NCBI GenBank assembly: GCA_016209605.1
Contig: JACQVS010000012.1
Span: forward strand, 1-33,178
Direction of reading: 5' to 3'
Source: Planctomycetota bacterium
GTDB lineage: Bacteria > Planctomycetota > UBA8108 > JACQVS01
Length of the DNA stretch: 33,178 nucleotides
Shown here in pieces: positions 7,202 to 15,366 of the stretch. The position numbers were made by a program, and so were the translations under genes. Each line of letters opens with the position of its first letter. The stretch's first letter is position 1. The notes below the pieces were generated by a model. That model was not told the origin of the DNA. It made no database searches and saw only the letters and a list, made by a program, of their open reading frames with translations.

Positions 7202-9835
7202 TTAATCAACGGTAATAAATTCGCTGGTGTTGAAGAGCGCCTGGCAGAAATTTTTCAAGGCGATGTGGGCGGCTTCCTCGGCCGCCGCCCCTTCTTTGCC
7301 GTTCTCCGGAGGTTTCGCCTTGGACAGGAATTCCGCTTGCCCGCGCAGGAAGGCCAGCGCCTGCTCGCGCTCGGCCGGCGCGGGGAGCCGGCCAAGGGCG
7401 ATCTGGAAAGCCCGGTCCACCCGAGCGCCGCCGGCGGCGGCATCTTTCTCGACCCGCCTGGCGAAGAATTCCGCCTGGGCGCGCGCGAAGCCGCCGTTCA
7501 ACAGGGTCAGCGCCTGCGGGGCGACGATCGACACCTGCCGGGCGGTGCAGTTGGTCTCCACATCGGGGACATCGAAGGTCTTGGTGAAGGAGAGCGGCCG
7601 CGAGCGGCGCACTTGCACGTAAATGGTGCGCCGCCAGGTCTCGGCACCGATCGGCGCCTCGGCTCCCGGCAAGTTGGAGGCTGCCTTCTGGTCGAGGCCG
7701 ACGTCGATGCGCCCCTCGGCATCCTCCCGCACCGGCACCGGTGGGCCGCCCGCCTTGCGGTTGAGGCGGCCGCTCGCTGCCAGGATGCCGTCGCGGATGG
7801 CCTCTCCTTCAAGTCGGACGAGAGGCTTGCGCCAGTAAAACTGGTTGTCAGGGTCCCTCTCCATGGCTTCGGTGCGCTGGGAGGAGGCCTGGCAATAGAC
7901 CATCGAGGTCATGATAAGCTTGTGCAGCCTCTTCAGCCTCCAGCCCCCCTTCATGAACTCATCGGCCAGCCAGTCGAGCAGTTCCGGGTGCGCCGGCTTC
8001 TCCCCCTGGGTGCCGAAGTCGCCGAGCGTGCCCACCAGGCCCCGGCCGAAATGATGCCACCAGACGCGGTTCACCAGGACGCGCGCGGTGAGCGGATTTT
8101 CCGGCCGCGCCAGCCACCGCGCCAGGGCGAGGCGCCGGCCGCTCGTCTTCCGGCCCTCGTTTTCAGGCACGAAGACGCAGGGCTCGCCGGCGGAGACCAG
8201 CACCTCGGGGACGCCGGGCTCGACCTCCTCGGCCGGCATCTCGGGATTGCCCCGCACCAGGAGACGGCACGGCGCCGCAGTTCTGCCGGGCTCCTCCGTC
8301 AAGGCGCGGATGAAGTCCTCCGGGGGCTTTGGCGCGGCGATACGAGCGATTTCCTGGTCGGCCGCCTTGAGCTTTTCCACCGCCGCCGGATCGTACTGGT
8401 AAAGCGTCCCTCCCGAGACCTGGAGCTGCGGATACCGGGCGAGCAGTTTCTTCTCATCCTCGGCGCGCCGATCCGCGGGCTTTTGATACGCGGCGCGGAC
8501 GGCGTCGCGCTCCGCTTCCGGCACCTCCTTCTGGATCAGCCCTTCAGCCACCTTGGCGATGAACTCCCTCTCCATGGCCTGGCGGCGGGCCTGTCTCTCC
8601 TCGACGGCGGCGTTTACCTCGGCGACTTTCTTCCGGTCCGCCTCGGTGTAAAGGGAAATGCGCCGCGCCGCCGGCGGCTTCCAGCTCGCCAGGTCGTAAG
8701 CCGGCTCGAAGGCGGCGCGCAGGCGGTGGTAGTCGATCTGCGAGATCGGGTCGTAGCGATGGTCGTGGCACTGGGCGCAGCCGATGGTGAGGCCGAGGAC
8801 TCCGGAAGTGAAGATCTTCACGGTGTCGGCGATCACCTGGTTGCGCGCCAGGAGCTGCTGGCTCGCATCGGTCGATCCATCGGCCGCCATGCGCAGGTAT
8901 CCGGTTGCCGTGAGGAGCTCGAGGTTCCGCGGATTGAGCCCGCAGCCGGGGTAGCCGGCCAGCTCGTCGCCCGCCAGCTGCTCGAGCAGGAATTGATCGT
9001 ACGGCTTGTCCTCGTTGAAGGCGCGGATGACGTAATCGCGATACTTCCACGCGTGCGGCCGCTCCATGTCGGAGTCGGTGTAGCCTTCCGAGTCCGCGTA
9101 GCCGGCGGCGTCGAGCCAGTGCCGGCCCCAGCGTTCGCCGTAGTGGGGCGAGGCGAGCAGCCGGTCGAGGAGCCGCTCCCAGGCGCCGGGGGCGAGGTCC
9201 TGGATGAAGGCTTCCACTTCCTCGGGCTCCGGCGGCAGGCCCGTGAGGTCGAGAGCAGCCCGGCGGATGAGCGACGGCCGCTCGGCCTCGGGAGAAAAAT
9301 TGAGGCCCTGTGCCTGCAGCTTCTCGAGGAGGAAAGCGTCGATGGGTGTGCGGGCGCAGCCGCCCGCCGACAGGGCGGGCACCTGCGGCCGCCGGACCGT
9401 TTGAAAGGCCCAGAACCGGCGGTCCTCCTCGGTGACGAAGCCCTGCGAGCCGGCCAGCGGCTTCTCCTCTTGGGCGGTGGGGGCGCCGCCATCGATCCAG
9501 CGGCGCACGGTCTCGATCTCCTCCGCCGAGAGCTTGGCGCGGGACCCCGGAGGCATCTCCCGAGCCGAAATTTTCCGGAAGAGCAGGCTGGCCTCGGCCT
9601 TGCCGGGCGCGATGGCCGGGCCGGTGTCGCCGCCGCGGAGGAGCAGCCGTCGCTGGCGGGCGTCGAGGCCGTGCTTGTTCTTCCGGCCGCCGTGGCAGTC
9701 GAAGCAGTGGGCCTTGAGGATGGGAAGGATATGCTCTTCAAAAATGGGGGCGGTGGAAATTTCGTCCCCGCGGGCTGAAATCCACGAGCTCAAAATCAAG
9801 CCGATGGACAGCCAAAAATGCGTCTCTAAACCCAT
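7202..9835 (-). CDS. Planctomycete cytochrome C-type / DUF1549 / DUF1553 protein
   Basis: A secreted protein of 877 residues with the three-part planctomycete architecture. A signal peptide (about residues 1-23) leads to a cytochrome-like domain with a heme motif CFDCH at residues 44-48 and the distal EMPPG.. segment expected to supply the Met ligand. DUF1549 follows, from about residue 165, with the family signature GCAQCHDHRYDPISQIDYH, a second CXXCH. DUF1553 occupies the C-terminal part, with RLALARWLARPENPLTARVLVNRVWWHHFG and LVRLEGEAIRDGILAASGRLN. It is the first gene of a minus-strand operon with the DUF1501 gene. The family is confidently recognised; the electron donor and substrate are not known. 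Confidence 0.93.
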   Translation of the reverse strand: MGLETHFWLSIGLILSSWISARGDEISTAPIFEEHILPILKAHCFDCHGGRKNKHGLDARQRRLLLRGGDTGPAIAPGKAEASLLFRKISAREMPPGSRAKLSAEEIETVRRWIDGGAPTAQEEKPLAGSQGFVTEEDRRFWAFQTVRRPQVPALSAGGCARTPIDAFLLEKLQAQGLNFSPEAERPSLIRRAALDLTGLPPEPEEVEAFIQDLAPGAWERLLDRLLASPHYGERWGRHWLDAAGYADSEGYTDSDMERPHAWKYRDYVIRAFNEDKPYDQFLLEQLAGDELAGYPGCGLNPRNLELLTATGYLRMAADGSTDASQQLLARNQVIADTVKIFTSGVLGLTIGCAQCHDHRYDPISQIDYHRLRAAFEPAYDLASWKPPAARRISLYTEADRKKVAEVNAAVEERQARRQAMEREFIAKVAEGLIQKEVPEAERDAVRAAYQKPADRRAEDEKKLLARYPQLQVSGGTLYQYDPAAVEKLKAADQEIARIAAPKPPEDFIRALTEEPGRTAAPCRLLVRGNPEMPAEEVEPGVPEVLVSAGEPCVFVPENEGRKTSGRRLALARWLARPENPLTARVLVNRVWWHHFGRGLVGTLGDFGTQGEKPAHPELLDWLADEFMKGGWRLKRLHKLIMTSMVYCQASSQRTEAMERDPDNQFYWRKPLVRLEGEAIRDGILAASGRLNRKAGGPPVPVREDAEGRIDVGLDQKAASNLPGAEAPIGAETWRRTIYVQVRRSRPLSFTKTFDVPDVETNCTARQVSIVAPQALTLLNGGFARAQAEFFARRVEKDAAAGGARVDRAFQIALGRLPAPAEREQALAFLRGQAEFLSKAKPPENGKEGAAAEEAAHIALKNFCQALFNTSEFITVD

Positions 9836-10008
9836 GTTCCGATTGCCTTCTTGCGTCTCCTCAAGACTTCACCATGATAACCAGAACGGATCGGCATGGG
9901 ACATAAAAAAACCGCTTCCTTCGCGAATGAAAATCGCTGCAGCGACCATTTTCTTGCCGGCTTGCCGGCGGCTGGAAGGCGCTGTACTTGAATCGGGAGG
10001 CCGGCCCA

Positions 10009-13000
10009 ATGAAGTTCCGCTTCACCAGCCTGAAGCGGCGCGTCAAGGTCTACGTCGGCCAGCATTTCGGCGGCAACGACCCCCGCAGCGAGGCGGTGCT
10101 GCGCGTCTTCGATTCGAAAAACGCCCTGCTCGAGAAGAAATACGTTTCCATCGGCGCCGGCCCGCGGCGCATCACCCTGCCCCTCGAGATCGACGTCGGC
10201 GCCAACAAGATTTATCGGGCTGAGGTGCAGTTCCTCCTGCAGGAGATGCTCGACGACGTCTACTTCGAGGTCGATTCGAGAGGCGTCGAGATCATCGACA
10301 ATCTCATCTTTGAAGGGGATGACCCTCCGCCGCCGCCCCCAGACGATCCTCCCCTGGTACGCATAACCACGCCGGCAAGCGGACAGGTTTTTTTCGGCGA
10401 CCCGCACATCCGGCTTGAGGGCACGGTGGCCGAGGACCATGGTCTGGGCCGCCTCACCTTGACCCAGGTTTACCTCGACAAGGATCCCGATCCGGCGCCG
10501 GTCCCCATCGATTGGGATGGCACTGCGCCCAACTACACCTTTCCGCTCTTTCCAAACATATTCCGGGTGAATCTGGCGACCGGCCGGAATCGCTTGACCG
10601 TCGAGGCGCTCGATAGCCGCAACCAGGCTCACAGCGCCGCGGTCGAGGTGACGCTGGCCCCGGCGCCGGCGGTCTCCATCGACAGCCCGGCGGATGAAGC
10701 GACGGTCGACACCGAGGAGATTCAAGTCTCCGGGCGCATCCAGAAACCATACGGCGTCTTGTTCAGGGCCCAGGTGACCATCGAGGTGGAAGGCTCCGGA
10801 GTCGATCCGGCGGCGGTGGATGTTCTCCAGGGCAGCGCCGCGGGCGGGTACACCTTCCGCTCCCGGGTGACCTTGAACGATCGCTTTCCGCTGGTGCGGC
10901 GGCGCATCATCGTCGCCGTGGTCGATGAAGGCGGATCGGTCGGAAGAGCTTTTGCGGATGTCAACGTGCGCCGCCCCAACCGCATTGCGGCGGAAAGGAT
11001 CGAGGTCACCCAGGCAGTCCTGAGCGCCACCCTGGTAGTCGGCCGGCGCACCATCGCGCGCGTCTATGCGGATGCGCCCGCCGGCGCCCCGCCCGGCGTG
11101 CTCGCCAATATCCGCGCCGAGCTGCACGGCTATCGCTCCGGCGTCGAGCTGCCCTCCTCGCCGCTTTCTCCCCAAGGGCCCGATGAGCTGGACATCGATC
11201 CCGCCGACAGCCTCGCCGACCGCCAGAACGACCAGGCCAAGAGCTGGAACTTCGTCCTCCCCGCGAGCTGGCGGAACGCCGCCGGCGACATCGATCTCAC
11301 GGCCGCCGTCGATCCTGCCAACACGCTGGGAGAGTGCGATACCTGCGAGGAAGACAATCGCCTCGAGCGCTCCATCACTTTTGTCGAAGGGGAAACTCTT
11401 CGCCTGCGGCCGATCAAGGTGAGTTACCTTGACGATGGGACGCGCCGCCGGCCTTCCGATGCTGAAATCACCGCCTCCCTCGAGGGCATCTTGCGCTCTT
11501 ATCCCTATGGCAGCATCGACCTCTTCCCCACGCAGACGCACGACAGCGATGTCGATCTGGGCGACGATATCACCGAGGGGAGCGAGGACATCCTTGAAGA
11601 AATTTACGATACGTTCACCTGCTACGACTCGGATCTCGCCGACATTGACGACTGGGATGAAATTTTTGGCTGGCTCGTCGACAACGTCTTCGGCTGCAGC
11701 TGGTCCACTTTCCGCATCGGTTTTCTGGACACGCTCGGCGGCACCTGTCCAGGCGGCCTGGCGTTCCTCGATTCTCCCGCCTGCGTGAGCGAGGTGAACC
11801 CGTGGGTGGCGGCGCAAGAGCTGGCCCATTGCTTCGATCTGGACCACGCCGGCAACTCGCACGGCGAGGATGCGGGCGGCGGCTTTGACGAGGATTTTCC
11901 TTATCCCCACGGCGGCACCGGCGAGATTGGCTTTGACACGGCCGCCATGGTCGCCATTCCCACGGCGGAGCCCTATCCGGCGGGCTCGCCGGATCTCTGG
12001 GACTCCTGCCGGCGATGCGATCCGGCTTCGGAAGCCTGCCACACCCACGACTTCATGTCCTATGGCGATGGGCCGAACTGGATCTCCGACTATACCTGGG
12101 AAAACCTCTTCCGGAACGGCTTCACCGGCGGCTCGATCGGCATCTTTGGCGGCGGCGAAGCGGTTCCGCAAGGGGGTGTGGACGGCACGGGTTCGGGCGG
12201 CGCGGCCACCCTGGTCCTCCATCTCAGCGGGCGTGTCCACGAAGATGGCTCGGTCTCCTTCCGGCATTTCTATTCGGCCACGCCGCCGGCGAAGTTCCAG
12301 CTTCCTCCGGGAGCCGGACCCTTCGAGGCCCGCTCCCTGGATGCCGCCGGAAACATTCTGGCATCGCACCGCTTCGATTCCGCCCGCAGCACCCACGGGC
12401 GTGGGTTGGGGAGCATTTCCACCCTGCTTCCCTTCCCGTCGGGGACACAGCGCGTCGAGATCTCGAAGGATGGGGTTCCGGTGGCCGCCCGGCGGGTTAG
12501 CGCCCACCCGCCGCAAGTGACGGTGCTTCATCCCAATGGCGGCGAAAGATTCGGGGCGGGGGAGTTCGTCAAGATCTGGTGGGAGGCCGGCGATGTCGAT
12601 GGCGACGCGCTGCGTTACGGCGTCCAGTACTCCTCCGACGACGGCCAGACGTGGCACACCGTCGGATTCGACCTGCAACAAAGCGAGCTGGAGTTTCGAG
12701 CCGCCGAGTTTCCCGGCGGTTCAGCCTGCCGGATCCGCGTCATGGCCACCGATGGCCTCCTCGCGGCGCGCGATGTTTCCGATGGCAGCTTCGCCGTCGC
12801 CGGGAAGCCGCCGTATCCGGTGATCCTCTATCCCAAGGATGGGGCCGTCATGGATCCGCAAGACACCCTCGTTTTTGAAGGGACCGCCAGCGACCTCGAA
12901 GACGGCGCTCTCTCCGCCCGCTCCCTGACCTGGCGCTCCGACCGTGATGGGGCGCTCGGCTCCGGCAGGTCCATCGACGTGAAGAAGCTCAGCCTCGGCC

Positions 13001-13344
13001 AGCATCGCATTACCCTCACGGCCAGGGACCGGTCCGGCGCTCAAGCCGCCGCCGAGGTGACGATCCTGGTCGGCCAGGGCTCCATCGGCAAAAATTTCAT
13101 CCGCGGCAACTTGAACGGCGAGGGGGGAGCCGATATCACCGACTCCATCAACCTGCTCGAGTTCCTCTTCCTCGGCAAGCAATCGCCGACGTGCGAGGAC
13201 GCGGCCGATGTCAATGATGATGGCAAGATGGATATCACGGACGCCATCAACCTCCTCGAGTTCCTCTTCCTGGGGGGCGAACCGCCGCAGCCGCCTTTCC
13301 CCGAGGCCGGGATCGATCCGACCACGGACTCCCTCGGCTGCTAG
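10009..13344 (+). CDS. Large surface protein: beta-domains, metzincin-like domain, dockerin-like repeats
   Basis: A protein of 1,111 residues. After an N-terminal beta-rich part and a D/P-rich linker come Ig/cadherin-like segments (about residues 118-330) and a region with a zincin-like site. Residues 603-613 read QELAHCFDLDH, which has the spacing of HEXXHXXGXXH but Gln for the first His and Asp for the Gly. M683 lies in HDFMSYGDGPNWISDYTW, typical of the Met-turn of this peptidase type. Further beta-domains follow. At about 1033-1095 are two dockerin-like EF-hand repeats (ADITDSINLLEFLFLG and MDITDAINLLEFLFLGG). The ATG at 10009 is preceded by GGGAGG. No clear signal peptide follows this start, which is odd for such a protein. 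It is divergent from the 7202-9835 gene. Confidence 0.85.
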   Translation: MKFRFTSLKRRVKVYVGQHFGGNDPRSEAVLRVFDSKNALLEKKYVSIGAGPRRITLPLEIDVGANKIYRAEVQFLLQEMLDDVYFEVDSRGVEIIDNLIFEGDDPPPPPPDDPPLVRITTPASGQVFFGDPHIRLEGTVAEDHGLGRLTLTQVYLDKDPDPAPVPIDWDGTAPNYTFPLFPNIFRVNLATGRNRLTVEALDSRNQAHSAAVEVTLAPAPAVSIDSPADEATVDTEEIQVSGRIQKPYGVLFRAQVTIEVEGSGVDPAAVDVLQGSAAGGYTFRSRVTLNDRFPLVRRRIIVAVVDEGGSVGRAFADVNVRRPNRIAAERIEVTQAVLSATLVVGRRTIARVYADAPAGAPPGVLANIRAELHGYRSGVELPSSPLSPQGPDELDIDPADSLADRQNDQAKSWNFVLPASWRNAAGDIDLTAAVDPANTLGECDTCEEDNRLERSITFVEGETLRLRPIKVSYLDDGTRRRPSDAEITASLEGILRSYPYGSIDLFPTQTHDSDVDLGDDITEGSEDILEEIYDTFTCYDSDLADIDDWDEIFGWLVDNVFGCSWSTFRIGFLDTLGGTCPGGLAFLDSPACVSEVNPWVAAQELAHCFDLDHAGNSHGEDAGGGFDEDFPYPHGGTGEIGFDTAAMVAIPTAEPYPAGSPDLWDSCRRCDPASEACHTHDFMSYGDGPNWISDYTWENLFRNGFTGGSIGIFGGGEAVPQGGVDGTGSGGAATLVLHLSGRVHEDGSVSFRHFYSATPPAKFQLPPGAGPFEARSLDAAGNILASHRFDSARSTHGRGLGSISTLLPFPSGTQRVEISKDGVPVAARRVSAHPPQVTVLHPNGGERFGAGEFVKIWWEAGDVDGDALRYGVQYSSDDGQTWHTVGFDLQQSELEFRAAEFPGGSACRIRVMATDGLLAARDVSDGSFAVAGKPPYPVILYPKDGAVMDPQDTLVFEGTASDLEDGALSARSLTWRSDRDGALGSGRSIDVKKLSLGQHRITLTARDRSGAQAAAEVTILVGQGSIGKNFIRGNLNGEGGADITDSINLLEFLFLGKQSPTCEDAADVNDDGKMDITDAINLLEFLFLGGEPPQPPFPEAGIDPTTDSLGC

Positions 13345-13626
13345 CGCTGAATCGGGATGGAACTGTCACGTACGGCGCGAGTGCGCCTCGAGGTTCACTG
13401 GAAGAGGCTCTAAGCTCGACCGGCCGATTTTACGCTCGTCGGGTAATTTTTATCCGCCTCCGGGAACCCCATTGTATTTGGCGTCCAGCCGCCTAAATTT
13501 CTTGATCGCCAGGATTTAGGGCAATTTTCTTGCTCTCTCTGTTCCCAGGCATAAAAATTTCGTGCTCGATGAAGGGGCTTTGCTGTTTATCCAGTCCATA
13601 GATTCTGGCAGCAACCGGAGGATCCC
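13345..13626. other. Intergenic gap, no gene seen
   Basis: This 282-base gap between the surface protein and the lipoprotein gene has lower GC than the flanking genes. I see no convincing ORF, RNA gene or terminator. A small GGCGC-GAGT-GCGCC hairpin lies near 13374-13387. Confidence 0.5.
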
Positions 13627-14901
13627 ATGGCCAGCGCGAACAATAAATTTAACGTTAACTGCCGGTTTCTTTATTTTCCCCTCCCCATCGTTCTGAGCCT
13701 TACAGGTTTCTTTTCATCCTGCGGTAAACAAGGGTCCAGTGAGAGCTCCACCAGTCTCCAGGGAAGCGACGTTCCCAATCCCGGACCGAAGGGCAACCGG
13801 CCACCTACCTCGGTGGCGGCTGCCGATGTCGCCTCCGGGGACGCCCCGCTTTAGGTAAATTTCACCTCTACCGGCACTTCCGACCCTGATGGCGATATTC
13901 AAGGCATGCGCTGGGATTTTGGCGACGGTTCGCCAGCGGCGAGCGGGGAAACGGCCAGCCATGTTTTCAGCGAGAGCGGACAATTTCTTGTCACCCTCAG
14001 CGTGGTCGACAGCCAGGGAGCCTCCTCTACTTTCCAGATATTAATTTTTGTCCATCCTGAACATTGCCCTGGATTCGAGCCTGGAACCTCCAACGGCGCC
14101 GTCGAGGCAGATGAGGTCATCGAGGCCTCCGGCATTGCCGCAAGCAGGAAAAATGCAGGAGTCCTCTGGGTCCACAACGACTCCGGAGACTCCCCGCGAC
14201 TCTTCGCCATGAACGCGCAGAGGAAGCATCTTGGCGTTTACCGGATCTTGAACGCGAGCGCGTTGGACTGGGAGGATATTGCTGCCGGGCCAGGGCCCGT
14301 CGAAGGGGAAGATTACCTCTACATCGCCGACATCGGCGACAACGCCCGGGCGCGCTCGCACGTGGTAATCTACCGGGTCATCGAACCATCAGTCAGCTTG
14401 AGACAGACGGCGGCCACTTTTGACGTCCCCGGCGCCGCCCGCCTGGAGATGAACTATCCCGGGGGCGCTGCTCATGACGCGGAATCGCTCCTCGCCGACC
14501 CGGTTTCGGGGGATCTCTACATCGTCACCAAGCGGGGCGACGGCAGATCGGAAGTTTATCGCAAACCCGCTCCCCATGCCGAAGGTGCTAGAGCGACCAT
14601 GGAGTTCGCCGCCAGCCTGTCCTTCGGCTTAGGTCCACTTCCTGGCAGCACCCTGGTGACCGCCGGAGACATCTCGCCGTTGGGAAATTCCATCATTCTC
14701 AAAACTCACTCCCATGCTTTCCTCTGGAGGCGGCCGGCGGGAAGCGCTATCGAAGAGGCCTTCGCCGGTGAACCGTGCCCTCTGCCCGCACGCTCCGAAC
14801 CTCAAGGAGAGGCGATTGGTTTCGGCGCTGATGGCCTGGGGTATTTCACCCTGAGCGAAGGGCCTCACCCGCCCCTTTATTTCTTCCCCCGCAATCAGTG
14901 A
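13627..14901 (+). pseudogene. PKD-domain lipoprotein with propeller-like domain, interrupted by in-frame TAG
   Basis: One reading frame runs from the ATG at 13627 to 14901 with a single internal stop, TAG at 13852-13854. Before it lies a lipoprotein signal (FFSSCGK lipobox) and the start of a PKD domain. After it, in the same frame, the PKD domain continues: VNFTSTGTSDPDGDI, WDFGDGSPA, LSVVDSQGASS. The remaining 280 or so residues (EASGIAASRKNAGVLWVHND, YLYIADIGDNARARSHVVIYRV, DAESLLADPVSGDLYIVTKR) look like a beta-propeller of an uncharacterised family. A good GGAGG precedes the start. The stop replaces a residue that is often Gln or Thr in APLxVNF, so CAG to TAG would explain it. Reinitiation at the ATG at 13906 would lack the signal. 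Confidence 0.82.
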
Positions 14902-15090
14902 CGGCGATCGCGAGTTTTTGCGCTTGTCCTCGAGATCCATCGTTCCTGGAGAAAAGCCGGGGAACTGGAACTCTCCCGCGGAGCCGGTCCAGGTTAACGC
15001 GGGGCGATTTGCTTCGTCACATTTTAATCCGAAACTCCCGAAGAATAAGCCGGGCATAATAGACAGGATAGGTTACCGATTACACGTGTT

Positions 15091-15148
15091 AACTCCGTGG
15101 AGATTGCGGGCGTTCTTGTAACTCCGCGCAATCTGCGGGCCCTCCTGG
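15091..15148 (+). repeat. Two imperfect 29-base tandem repeats abutting the folA fragment
   Basis: Both units begin AACTCCG and share TTGCGGGC/CTGCGGGC followed by a T/C-rich end. The second unit runs directly into the folA 3' fragment. The similarity is modest and could be chance. Confidence 0.35.
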
Positions 15149-15250
15149 AAGCTGGTCCAGGACGAGCCGCACCCGGCCGGCGGCCAGAATCCGCACCCCT
15201 ACAGCTTTCGCGTCTATGAGCGGGCGTAGGATTTTTTTCCAGCAAATCCT
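15145..15250 (+). pseudogene. folA: 3' fragment of folA, near-identical to the intact gene
   Basis: The last 28 or so codons of dihydrofolate reductase, reading WKLVQDEPHPAGGQNPHPY.. to YERA and TAG, plus 16 bases beyond the stop. Against the intact folA it has four substitutions and one single-T insertion in the run after the stop. Two of the substitutions are conservative amino-acid changes and the frame is kept, so it is recent. No upstream part of the gene is present. Its downstream flank (TCCTTGGCGAAAG.., ATTAAAA) also resembles the flank of the decayed copy at 2628-2785 rather than that of the intact folA. Confidence 0.9.
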
Positions 15251-15366
15251 TGGCGAAAGGGGCGTTTCCCATTAAAATAATACCAAATTAGCACTGATTC
15301 GGTTCTATTTCCTTGATGCTTGATTGATTTCAACCCATCTGCGGCCCGCACCCTGGAGGCTGAACC

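Larger units (their letters stand above)
14902..15366. other. 465-base gap with folA 3' fragment and short tandem repeat
   Basis: No intact gene is visible. The gap contains two imperfect 29-base direct repeats (15091-15119 and 15120-15148), then the folA 3' fragment (15145-15250), then an AT-rich leader and a GGAGG ribosome-binding site for the reductase gene at 15367. No clear promoter hexamers were found. Confidence 0.7.

Noticed and set aside
7265..9778. Long plus-strand open frame opposite the DUF1549/DUF1553 gene
   Set aside because: It is a shadow of a confidently recognised family gene; the translation shows no domain.
9927..10008. ATG at 9927 giving a signal-like MKIAAATIF start upstream of the surface protein
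   Set aside because: It is in a different frame from the surface protein, lacks a ribosome-binding site and soon turns Arg-rich. A frameshift would be needed to link them.
9826..12681. Very long minus-strand open frame opposite the dockerin surface protein
   Set aside because: It is antisense to a gene with clear domains, its translation is low in recognisable motifs, and long antisense frames are expected at this GC content.
13364..13400. GTCACGTACGG, reminiscent of group II intron domain V
   Set aside because: The complementary left half of domain V (CCGTACG-like) is absent and there is no reverse transcriptase nearby.
13852..13854. Genome-wide reassignment of TAG as a sense codon
   Set aside because: TAG terminates several intact genes in the window at their expected family length, for example folA, so it is a normal stop here.
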